Shown here piece after piece: positions 51,189 to 61,600 of a stretch of 64,000 bases of DNA. How positions within the stretch are numbered: position 1 is the stretch's first letter; every line of letters starts with the position of its first letter. The stretch lies in contig JAFRBK010000049.1 in the NCBI GenBank assembly GCA_017404985.1, positions 1 to 64,000 of the forward strand, read 5' to 3'. The position numbers and the translations under genes were made by a program. This stretch comes from Clostridia bacterium (GTDB taxonomy: Bacteria; Bacillota; Clostridia; Christensenellales; Aristaeellaceae). The notes under the pieces are model-generated. The model saw nothing but the letters and a program-made list of their open reading frames with translations. It searched no databases and was not told the origin of the DNA.

Positions 51189-54100
51189 CTATTTTCGAGG
51201 CACAAAGGACAATCCATTTTCTGAGGCATAGTCCTCCGCAAAGCTTCCGGAGGGAGCGTAGATCGTGACCTGATCTGAGAAAGCTTCCTGCCCGATTGAC
51301 GTCACCGAATCCGGAATGTAGGCAGCATCCAACGACGCACAGGAACTGAAAGCCCGGCTTTCAATTGTTTTCATGCCTTGCGGAATAACGACTGTGGACG
51401 CGCCGGAGCCGCTGAAGGCTTCCGTTTCCACGGTTTCCAGATCCTCCGGCAGCCATAGAATTCCGTCCCCATCACTCACCCGGAAAGAAATACTATAAAA
51501 TTTCCCTTCCGCGCGACCATCATCCATCCAGACACCAATCTGATACTCCCCTCCGGCAGAAATCTGGTCCGATGAAAGGGAGAAAGCCTCGGGCGTAGAC
51601 ACGAAGTCAGCAATGCTCCAGAAAGCAATCTCATTCCATCCGTCAAAATCATTTATGCGGATGTCCCAATAACCCACCGCTTCCTGATCCAGCCCTTCCA
51701 CGCGGAAACACAGCCGCTGGCCCGCCGGCGCCACTGAAGGAACATGGACCGTCGGCATCTCAATCACACGCGAATGGATCGCGGTCCGCGTAATGTGTTC
51801 GCTCTCCGCCTGTCCCTGTTCGTTTCCATGTTCATCCACGTAATGCGCCACCACGTAAAACTCATATGTTCCGGGATCACTCAACCACATCCATGGATTA
51901 TTGATCGAGGAACCGCCATAATTTCCCCAATCCTGCAGATCCGATTCCTCAGAGGAAAGGTCCCGGACCCACATCGTCATCCAACCGGCTCCAGGCGCCC
52001 AGGCGGAAGCACTGAAACGCACCCCGCTGAAGATGTTCTCCTGCACATTAAAGACAATATCCTGACTGCCGACAGACTGTATCATGGAAACTTCCCTGGG
52101 GTCGGAAACATTGGCGTTATATCCTGCCCTGGAAGACACGACGCAGACCCGCAGCGTTTCTTCCTCCATGTCTCCGGTGGGAACAGCCACCGTTACAGGG
52201 AAAGCATCGATCACACCTGTATCGATCGTGTTTCCAAGAATGCTTCCCCACTCATTGACAAGGTAAACGGAAAAACGATTGCCCGCACCGGGGCTTTCCG
52301 CGTTTCCCGCACCGGTAATCACCACATTCAGGAGTTCTCCCCGAACAATCTCCTCCGGCACAACAAACTCTGCCGGTTCCGCAATTCCGGCGGAAGTTAC
52401 GAAGACGCTCACCTCGTTGCTTGTTTTTGTCCAGTTCAGCGTCTGCCAGTCAAAATTCCAGGTGTCCACACTGTCCCAGTCAATCCCCTCATCATAAGCC
52501 GCCTGGGCCACAAAGATATATTCTCCCGCATCCGGCGCCATAAGAGTTTTGTACATACCCACATTGTTCAGCTGGCTGCTGTTCTGGTATACCCAGTTCC
52601 CATTGATATCCAGATATCGGATCGCAGCAGCGCCCTGGGCTATCACCTTGAGACTGAAATCCTTTCGAGCCGGCCAGTCTGAAATGTTCTCCCGGCCATC
52701 CTCGACCATCAGGGTAATTCCCTGCTCTGTATTCTGCACTACCCGGAAGGATGCTTCGGCGGTTCCTTCTGTTTTGGTTTTCGCCGCGGCAGTAACCCGG
52801 AGACTGTACTTGCCGGTTCTCAGTAAATACGAGCCTTCGAGAGAAATCTGATTCGCTCCTTCCTGATTTGCCTGAACCGTTGTCTGATACACGGTTTCCC
52901 CGCCGTCACCGTTTTCCCCGCAATACAACAGGCTGATGGTATACGTTTCTGCCTCCGGCACAGGATCAAATGAAACCTGCAGCGGCTCTCCTGACGCGAT
53001 CAGCGTCGGAACATTCTGCAGGCCAGGAGCCGTCAGCGTTCCATTCACGGTCACTTCAAACCATATGGAAGCATATCCCGGAGAGCGCCCTTCCGCACGG
53101 CTGGTTACCATCAGCCTGTATCTTGCCATGGGCATGGAAGCAGTGGAGACACGGATCATTCGCTTTCCATTCTCCGTGTATTCTTCATAATCCCAGTAAG
53201 CGGTTCTGTTATCCGAAGAGATCACATACAATTCGAGTCCTTCCGTGCCCGGATCCAGGCTGACCAATTCTACGATCAGGTTTTCTCCGTAAGGGACCGG
53301 ATTGTTGGCCAGCACTATTTCCGGTGAAGCCAAAGAGCTTCCTATATCCAGATCATATGTGTCCAGAATGGCTTCCAGGATTCCTGTTTCCCATTGTTTG
53401 TTTTCCAGATCATAAATCCAGTAATAATACCCTTCTTCCGTAATGAAATAATCCTCCCACCACAGGGCCGGGGTACCGTGGCTTTCGCACTGCTGAAAAT
53501 AATAAGCCAGGCGCCTGGTTCTCTCTTCTTCCGTCAGCTTATGGGACACGCCCACCTCCCCGATCAGCACAGGAACACCTGTCCTTGCGGTAAATGCCGA
53601 AACCATCTCAAAAAACGAATCGGTTTTTCCAACATAATCAAAATTGTAGTCTGCAGGATCATACCGTCCGTTATTTTCCATCTCCTGATAGGAATGGAGC
53701 TGGGCAATCACATAGGGATCGTCCGGAATGTCAAGTGCATCAAGTTGTTGCGCTGAATTGTAATTTCCCACAGATAAGCACAGAATCCGCGTTTCATTCT
53801 GCCCCCCGCTGTTCCGAACCGTATCCAGCAGCATCTGATTCAGCTCGTTATTCCGCGTGTTATGCAGGTCAGCGTATTCCTTCATCGATATTTCCGGATG
53901 GTAAGGATACACAAGATCCCAGAGCATCGCCGGTTCGTTGGCCGTTTCAAAAATCAGCGTAGGCGGATAATCCTTGAAGAAATCCGCGATCTGTGTCCAT
54001 ATCGCCGTAAACCTCGCGTCCACATAGTCCTTGTACTGATCCAGCATCCAGGCGTCTTCCCAATGGTCCCCGACAAAGGATCTGATCATGTAATCGTCGT

Positions 54101-54983
54101 GCATATTCAAAATGCAGTACGCGCCTTTGCTGAGAATATAATCCACTTCGGTTTTCACCGCTTCCAGCCAGTCCCGGTCAATGGTAAACGGCTCGGAATC
54201 CTGCACGAATTCCGTCCAGGTCACAGGGAGGCGGAACACATTGGCTCCCTGGTCCAGATAAACATTGGTCAGCTCATACTGGTCCACCTTTTGCCGCTGA
54301 TACTCAAAAAAGTAGTCTACTTTGCCGGTTTCGGAAAACGGAATCTTGATCTGGCGAACCGTAATCTGCAGGCGGGAACCGTTAAACCGTTCATTCGCCA
54401 TTGGGATCACGGAGCTGTCCGGGAGATTCAGAAAGCAGCTGGCCAGGCGGTATTCATTAAACTCTCCAAAGGAATCCAGCGTATACACGCCCCGGATTCC
54501 ATCCAGCGGAACATTTGTGCCATTGGACAGAATGATTTTCGCATCCGTGATTTCTATCTTTGCATACAGGGCAGAGACATCCGACAAAAACACACCAAGC
54601 TTGAACATTTCCGGAAACCAGGTCTGGGACTGCGGATTGTAGCAGGTTGGAATGTTCACCTCCGCGGTGAAGGTTTCATCATGCAGCCCGGTATAGATCA
54701 TCCAGTCAAAGCTGTTATCCCAGAACCAGATTCCCACGCCAACAGGCGCGTTGGTTACATATCCGAGAGAATTTCCTTCGCCTTCCTCGTAAACCTTATC
54801 CGCCATGTACAGCGTCGTCAGGTTTACGCCCCAAGTCATCTCAGAAACTGCCTGCTGCGGGGTCAGAATCGGGTCCGCCGAAGCAGAAACCGCTCCGAAC
54901 CAGATGAACAGCCCGCAGCATACCCCCAGCGTAATGATTCGAATCATTTTAATGAGCGATTTGTTCTTTGGGTTTTTCTTCAT
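51189..54983 (-). CDS. Secreted GH5 glycosidase with Ig-like domains and a C-terminal leucine-rich repeat
   Basis: The protein (1264 aa) has a signal peptide (residues 1-36, ending ASA-DP). After a beta-rich region of about 200 residues comes a GH5-type TIM barrel: GANVFRLPVTW, GAYCILNMHDDY, the acid/base Glu350 in FETANEPAM, and the nucleophile Glu476 in VLIGEVGVSH. The C-terminal half contains several Ig/fibronectin-like modules and ends in a BspA-like leucine-rich repeat (FSGSGASTVVIPQGMKTIES, AFSSCASLDAAYIPDSVTSI). It likely cleaves beta-glucan or mannan outside the cell. No sortase or cell-wall motif is seen. Confidence 0.88.
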   Translation of the reverse strand: MKKNPKNKSLIKMIRIITLGVCCGLFIWFGAVSASADPILTPQQAVSEMTWGVNLTTLYMADKVYEEGEGNSLGYVTNAPVGVGIWFWDNSFDWMIYTGLHDETFTAEVNIPTCYNPQSQTWFPEMFKLGVFLSDVSALYAKIEITDAKIILSNGTNVPLDGIRGVYTLDSFGEFNEYRLASCFLNLPDSSVIPMANERFNGSRLQITVRQIKIPFSETGKVDYFFEYQRQKVDQYELTNVYLDQGANVFRLPVTWTEFVQDSEPFTIDRDWLEAVKTEVDYILSKGAYCILNMHDDYMIRSFVGDHWEDAWMLDQYKDYVDARFTAIWTQIADFFKDYPPTLIFETANEPAMLWDLVYPYHPEISMKEYADLHNTRNNELNQMLLDTVRNSGGQNETRILCLSVGNYNSAQQLDALDIPDDPYVIAQLHSYQEMENNGRYDPADYNFDYVGKTDSFFEMVSAFTARTGVPVLIGEVGVSHKLTEEERTRRLAYYFQQCESHGTPALWWEDYFITEEGYYYWIYDLENKQWETGILEAILDTYDLDIGSSLASPEIVLANNPVPYGENLIVELVSLDPGTEGLELYVISSDNRTAYWDYEEYTENGKRMIRVSTASMPMARYRLMVTSRAEGRSPGYASIWFEVTVNGTLTAPGLQNVPTLIASGEPLQVSFDPVPEAETYTISLLYCGENGDGGETVYQTTVQANQEGANQISLEGSYLLRTGKYSLRVTAAAKTKTEGTAEASFRVVQNTEQGITLMVEDGRENISDWPARKDFSLKVIAQGAAAIRYLDINGNWVYQNSSQLNNVGMYKTLMAPDAGEYIFVAQAAYDEGIDWDSVDTWNFDWQTLNWTKTSNEVSVFVTSAGIAEPAEFVVPEEIVRGELLNVVITGAGNAESPGAGNRFSVYLVNEWGSILGNTIDTGVIDAFPVTVAVPTGDMEEETLRVCVVSSRAGYNANVSDPREVSMIQSVGSQDIVFNVQENIFSGVRFSASAWAPGAGWMTMWVRDLSSEESDLQDWGNYGGSSINNPWMWLSDPGTYEFYVVAHYVDEHGNEQGQAESEHITRTAIHSRVIEMPTVHVPSVAPAGQRLCFRVEGLDQEAVGYWDIRINDFDGWNEIAFWSIADFVSTPEAFSLSSDQISAGGEYQIGVWMDDGRAEGKFYSISFRVSDGDGILWLPEDLETVETEAFSGSGASTVVIPQGMKTIESRAFSSCASLDAAYIPDSVTSIGQEAFSDQVTIYAPSGSFAEDYASENGLSFVPRK

Positions 54984-55286
54984 CAGACGCAGCCTCTCCG
55001 GTTTGTAAAAATCTCATTTTGTCCGTTCCTGAAAATCCTACTCAGGCTTATCAGCAGTAAACACGCCTTCAATCCACTACTTGTACTTCTGTCTGTCATC
55101 GATTATATCAGAGAATTAGCTGTATTTCTACATGCAGCTGAATTCCTTGTTCAACCTTGTGCCGAACTGCTTCAAAGACTACAGAATCGAGGAAGCCGCA
55201 TAATCATTTGTTCAGAAAGTTGTCGATATTTACTCGGCTTAATAATTTTATTTTTTGTCTTCAGTATTGTATCCGAACTTCATCGT

Positions 55287-55330
55287 CGAACATAATCGAT
55301 AAAAAATCCAAATATTGTCGATTATGTTCG
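55287..55330. repeat. 13-bp perfect inverted repeat, 18-bp spacer
   Basis: CGAACATAATCGA (55287-55299) is repeated in reverse complement as TCGATTATGTTCG (55318-55330). The spacer is AT-rich. It lies in the AT-rich gap. The sequence resembles a recombinase or regulator site, or a hairpin with a large loop; it is not a standard terminator. Confidence 0.55.
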
Positions 55331-55567
55331 GCAAGAATAAATCTGAAGTTTTCATTTGCCATAATCGCTCTCATAGTGATTTCCGTATGTGGACGATGCA
55401 GATGTGCCTCCATCGTTGAAGGATTGCCCCCGTGAGTTAAAACACAATGGCGGTTGTATCTCCATAAACAGAAGATGCAATAAACGAACCAAAATTTTTA
55501 CTGAAAGCCCCAGAGTCAACGCTGTCCCATTCGCACTGAGCACAAACTGGCAGGCATACGCAAAAGC

Positions 55568-55609
55568 GATGCCGAGAACAACTTTGCGGGCAAGGTTGTT
55601 CTCGGCATC
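55568..55609. terminator. 15-bp perfect hairpin downstream of the giant gene
   Basis: GATGCCGAGAACAAC (55568-55582) and GTTGTTCTCGGCATC (55595-55609) form a perfect 15-bp stem with a 12-base loop, about 39 bases past the stop codon of the giant protein gene. On the minus strand it is followed by GCTTTTG, only a short T-run, so it is probably that gene's terminator or an mRNA-stabilising end. Confidence 0.6.
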
Positions 55610-55647
55610 AATTGGAAGATTATCTGATTTTTCTTCTTCCGGTTGCA

Positions 55648-58600
55648 TCAGTTGTTTCTTTCAATCCTGTGCTGGATGTTGCACCCATCGAAAGCATGCT
55701 CGTCTACCTGGCATCCCGCAGGGAGGCTGACATAAATCAGGTTTGTGCAGTTCTCAAACGCTTTGGGCCCGATATACGTGCATGTGTCGGGAACGATTAC
55801 GGCCTGGAAAGCTCCGCCTGCAAAGGCTTCCTCTTCGATCCGGGTCAGGCTGTCCGGCAGGGTCAGCGTGTTCAGACCGCTGGGATCAAAGGTTTCACCC
55901 GCGGCAATGATCATATATTTGCTGAACCGGTCACTCTCAAACAGAAGCACGCTGTCCGCAGTCGGTTTGGATACCGCTTCCGCCGTCAGAACACCATTTT
56001 CCGTATGCAGCCGCGCCACATAGGCTTCCCCGCCTGTCGTGTTTGCAACCGCCATCTGAACCTCGCCCGTCAGATTGTACAGGGGCGTACCCGTGCCTTC
56101 CCCGATTCCGTCTGCGTATCCGGTCACTGAGATCTCAAATACCGTTTCTACCTCGTCCGTCGTTCCGCTCAGCAGCCCGTCGATCTTCGCCTGTTCCGCT
56201 TCACTCAGTCCTTCATTGCTTTCGCTGATGTCCATAACGGCATCCATGCCCGCGGCGTTCGCCAGTACTGTGTCACCCGGCAGTATGGACTGCAGCGTCT
56301 CGCCTTGCTTGGCGCTCAGCACGCAGAGCCGTCCATCCTCAACCAGCGTGCACGGTCCCTGAACTTCCGGAACAACCCGCGTTCCGTATAGATAACGGCT
56401 CCAGTTGATACTGTTCATCTGTCCGTTCTGACCCAGCCGGATTATGCTTCCTTTCCCGCGCATGTTCAGGATTGCGCTGCTGACCGTGCTGTTTACCTGT
56501 AACGTGATAGCATCCCCACGTTCTTCCGCCTGGTAAACTTCGATGATGTTCACCGGGCAGTTCACCGTGACAGTGCCGTAGGAAGAGTTGTTGAACAGGT
56601 CGTTGATTCCAGTCCCGTCCGTCCCGCCGTTCAGCGTCAGCTGATGGTTCTGGTTGTCCGGATCCCACCAGTGTACAGAGATGTCCGTATCCGGTCCCCA
56701 AATGATGTCGTCCTCGCTGAAGTTCGGGTTGTACTTCAGGATGTCGATTACAATCCCCTGTCCATCAGATCCTTTGGGCGACAGGGTCAGCGTCGTATCG
56801 TCAAACTCGGTCCCTTCCTGATCCCTGAACATATATTTCAGCCGATAATCCGCCAGGGAATGATGAGCCGCCGGGATATCCGTCCTCCGGAACACACCTT
56901 TCTCGATCAGTTTTCCGTCTCCTTCTGCCATCGTCAGGCCGGTAAACTCGCGCACCTTACCGTCGAGCTCGATATCCGCACCGACGCCCGGAATACTCAG
57001 CGTTCCGGATCCGTATTCCGTACCGCTGGCAATCGTTCCAACCACTTCCAGGTCGCCTATATATGCCTGGCTGGATTCTATATCATGGAAAACCAACGTA
57101 CCGATATTGCCGTGTACCGTCACAGCCGGTTCATTTCCGGTAAACGAATTCATTAGCTCCAACTTACTGATGTTGCCCGTATAGTTCAGGGTACCGTCGC
57201 TCACGCTTGTGCGGAACACCGGCCAGTATGTGTCGGCATGTTCGACATTCACCGTCACCTGTGACGCACTCAGGTCCACCAGCTCCAGGGTATTTCCGCC
57301 GTGGTCGGCATCCAGGTTCAGGATTCCCTCCTCGCAGTTATCCAGAACATATACCCTCCATGGGATATTCCTGCCTGCGTACAGTGCCGCATCCGCTTCC
57401 GTCGGAATTTCATAAAGCCAGACTGTCAGATGATGATAGCTGATTTCCTCCGCCTGTCTCATGGTGAGCAAGTAAGGATCGTCATTCATGTATGAATACC
57501 AACCCAGGGCCGCCCCTTCTGGTTGCATATAGTCAATGCTTCCTACACCGGGATACTCCTCTTCATAGATCTTCGGCAGGAATATCCATTCGGCGTCTGT
57601 CCGCCCGGCTGTGCCAAGAGTCCAGCTCTCAGTGTTCCTGTAGTAGTGGCAGATCACGTTCGATCCGGCAAATGCGTTTCCATCTGTCAGGGGCATCGTC
57701 GTGCCAAGGAAATCGACTCTTGTGGTTCCACCCAGGTTCGCGAAGGCGTTCGCTCCAATCCCGGTAATCCGTTCGCCGATCACAATGCGGATGTTTTCTT
57801 TTCCGGCAACCGCTTCGCTCCAAGGCGCGTTTTCACCCGTCGAGGTTGAATAGGAAGGAATGGCTCCCCTTCCTTTGATGTACAGCGTCCATTCTCCCTT
57901 GACATATTCATTGGTGTTCTGACCAAATTCATAGCTGATGGATTCCTCTTCCGTGCTGACCAGCACAAATTTGCTGAAACGGCTGCTCCGGAATTCGATC
58001 GCTTCGCCGTCGGTGGGCTCCGTCAGTGATTCGGCAGCCATTGCACCGCTCGCATCTTCGTGCAGCCGAACAACATAGCATGCCCCGCCTGTTTCGTTGC
58101 TGACCGTAAACGGCACGCTGGTATTGAGTTCAGTGACAGCCGCACCCTGAGACGCGTTCCCGTTTCCGTCCAGCGTATAAGTATTGATCGATGCGTCGAA
58201 CACCGCCGCCACCGTGCCGCCGTTCGCTGCCAGATAACTATCCAAGGCTGTGCTTTCTGCCTCGTTCAGCGCCTGGATGCTGGATTCGCTGACTTCCGCG
58301 GAGACCATCACGCCGGCACCAAGGCCTGCAGCATCGGCAATCACGTTCTCTGCCGGCAACATCGCCTGCAGCGTTTCGCCATCCCGCCAGCTCATGGCAT
58401 TCAGGCTGCCATTGGCATACAGCGTGCCCTCGGCTGAAACCGTTCCGAAGTTCCGGTTGGCCCGGCTCCTCCGCTGCCAATATCCTTCCCTGACCTTGCC
58501 TCCTGAACCAAGAATAACCGATCCGCTGTTCAGGTCGGACATATTCAGGTAGTCCACCTCGCTGTTGATCGTCAGGATAACCCCTTCAGTGAATTCTCTT

Positions 58601-61600
58601 CCATTATCAATGGTCAAGGTGTTGACGGGGCAATTGACGACTGCCTGTCCATGCATGAAATAAATGGAACTGACACCTTTCAGCTTTCCACCTTCTTCTG
58701 CTCCGTTCAGCACAACCGGCCCGACCGCGGAGGATGCCTGAATCGTGATCTGCGTATCCTCACCATAAACAAATTCATCCGTGGCGATATTCAGGTTGTC
58801 GTACCTCATGTAATCGCCACCGATAATCTCCCTGTATTCGTCCAGGGGCTCCAGCCCGAGACTAATCATCCGGCTTCCGTTATGGTCCGAAATAAAGTAG
58901 GTCAGGCCATACATGTCCAGTGAAACCTGGAACCGGGTGGACTCCACCTGCAGGACACCGTCCTCGATCACTTTCAGCGGTTCTTCTGCTTCCAGATATT
59001 CAAACGTGGACTGGGCCAAGTTTCCGAATTCCTTCTTCCCGACGCCGGGAATGGTCAGGCTTCCCTTCCCCTGAACCACGCCGTGGCCAATCGATCCTTT
59101 CAATGTCATGTCCCCCTTATAGGGAGAGTCCGCCGTTGCGTCGTTGAAGCTCAGGGAACCGACATATCCGTTCACCGTGATGGAATCGTTGGCCGCCTCG
59201 GCGCTGTCGAGCGTCAGATTCTGGATATTACCGGTATAGGTTACGACGCCGGAACGACACTTCAGAGCATTCAACGTCTCCGGATTGGTCACTGTTACCG
59301 CCGCAGCATGGCTGTCAATCGTCATCTCAAACAGATTATTTCTTTCCGGGAGGGCGATTGTCAGTTCACCTGCCACTCCGTCATATATGCCGATTCTCTG
59401 CATTTTTTCCCATCCGGCATAGAACGCCTGATCCGCCGCAGTCGGAATGGCATAGAAATCAATCACCTTGTATTTTCCGAGGGCAATTTCCGCCGCCTGT
59501 TCCACGCTCATCGGATACCGGTCACGTCCGTAGGTTTCATTGTTGAATAGCTTGTAAGACCAGCCGTATTCTGCAGTATAGTCAAAGTAAGCGGTCTGCC
59601 CGTCGAAGGTTCCTTCGTGTACAGGCAGGTAAACCCACCTCATGCTCTGGGCGCCGTAGTTCCCTTCAGTCCAGGTATCGTTGTTTGTGTAGTACCGGCA
59701 TACAATATTACCGCTGCCGCTGAACGCCGTTGGGCTAAACTCCGGCATACGGCTCTGGTTGAAGTCAATCCGGAGGCCATCCTTCGTAAACCCGGCAAAG
59801 GCATTGCTGCAGATGCTGGTGATATCCCCGTTCAGGATGATTTTGTCAACACCGGTTTTGAGGCCGGCCCATTTAGCTGCGTCCTCTTCGGTGATTGGGC
59901 CATAGGCGGTGATATAGAGTACCTGCTTCTGCCCTTCCGGCGTCATATAGACGGAAGATTCACAGCTCACAGAATCCGACGGAGCGCCCAGCACGGAGAA
60001 GGTGCGGGCTCCGCTGTTGTATTCCGTATATCCTGCAAACCGGATGCTGAGGGTATAAGTGTATGTTTTTCCGGCTACCAGAATATCGGTTTCAGCCGCC
60101 GGATTCTTTTCCGGAATCACAAAGCTGCCCGTATATGTGTCCCCATTCTGTTTCCGAATGGTATATACGTTTGCATTGTTCTCATCGAACACAGTCAGCG
60201 TCCAGTCATCCGCTTCGGCGTTATTCATCTGTTGCTGCATGCGCGCCGTCACCACAAGCCCGTCCGCATCCGTCGGAACCCGTTTCTTTGTATAGGTTTC
60301 CGGGCTGCTGACCGTAACATACGGAGTTGCCGGAGGATCGAGCCAGAAAACTGTTTCATTGCTGTTTCCAACATAACCGTCTGCCGTACATTCCACCGCA
60401 AGATAGAACCGGCCAACTGAAACGGGCAAGTCCGCTGTCGGAATCTCGATCAGCATACTGTCCTGCTCCCCGAACGCTTCTGCGGACACTGTCCTTGTAT
60501 AATAATCAGTTCCTTCCGGGTTCGCCTGGCTGTATACGCGCAGTGCATATGACGCAGCGTTCTCAACTTTTCCGAGCGTCAGCCTGGCCTTTTCACCCTG
60601 GTAATACCAATCCCTCTCCAGGCTGATTTCCGGCACATCCAACACCTTATCCGGATCCTCTCCTTCGCCGACGATCACGATGCGCTTTTCAAATACATAT
60701 TTGCTGTATCCTTTTACCGCCATGGTGAACTGAAGCGTATACTGTTTCCCGGCTTGCAGCGGGCTATCAGGAATTCCGATAGTATTAACGCCCGTCTTCA
60801 ACACAAGCGTTTCATCCATCGTCGGACGCATAAAGACCGTGTTGTAATTGTTGCCTATCACACGCAGCGACCATCCAACAAGATCCGCGATCTCTATGCT
60901 GTCCGGAATTGTTACGGTCACGGCATATCCGCCCTCTGTGCCAAGTGCGTACCCTGTCGGAGCGGATGCAACCACATCCAGCGTTCTCAGGTCATCCACC
61001 CGGAACTCCATCTGTTTGCTCTGAGCAACCAGTACCGGCTTCGTATCATCCACCGGAACATAGACCGCGAAAGCCCGGAACCAAATATCCCGGCCAGCGC
61101 TTAACATAATCAACTGCCTGGTCAATACAACTGTTCCGTCCGTACCGGGATTCAGACGCACTGTTGGATTATCCGTCTCCAGGCGGTAGGTCTTCGTATA
61201 TCCCGGAAGATCCGGCGCACTGAGCGTCAGCTTAACGATTTCGTAGTTCCTGTACAGGTACCTCGTCACGTTATTATCTCCGCTGTCTTCGTCCTCCAGG
61301 GCGGTTCCATCTTCCCTGGCCGCAGTGAAGGCAAAGGAGTATCCTTCGATCTGTCCAATGGGCTCGGAAGCGCGGTAAGTTACGTTCGCGACATCCATCA
61401 CCGGCTGGTATCCCGGTCCATCCTCGAAAATGAGGAAGTCCTCCCAATCCAGGCGAATTCCGCCGTAATGAACGGTCGTCAAGGCGGTACAGCCTTCAAA
61501 CGCGCCGGGGAATTCATAAATCGTGCCCGGAATTGTGATGCCTGTCATAGAGCTGCATCCGGCAAAGGCTCTGCTGCAGATGGAAGTCACGCCTTCTTCG

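Larger units (their letters stand above)
55010..55647. other. AT-rich intergenic region with inverted repeats
   Basis: About 640 bases without a convincing gene lie between the two large secreted-protein genes. Compared with its surroundings the stretch is AT-rich. It holds the inverted repeats at 55287-55330 and 55568-55609, and another imperfect hairpin near 55125-55160 (GAATT-AGCTG/CAGCT-AATTC with one bulge). On the minus strand small frames exist: 55261-55374 (37 codons, MANENFRFILAEHNRQYL...) and one of 98 codons (55352-55648). Neither has a good ribosome binding site. The composition suggests foreign or decayed mobile DNA, but no transposase remnant could be identified. Confidence 0.45.

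Noticed and set aside
55287-55330. Inverted repeat considered as a dif, lox or FRT-like recombinase site
   Set aside because: The arms are 13 bp but the spacer is 18 bp, not the 6-8 bp expected, and there is no recombinase gene nearby. It is kept only as a repeat.
55352-55648. 98-codon minus-strand frame next to the giant gene's end
   Set aside because: It overlaps a perfect 15-bp hairpin, has no ribosome binding site and shows no recognisable family. It may be by chance or decayed.
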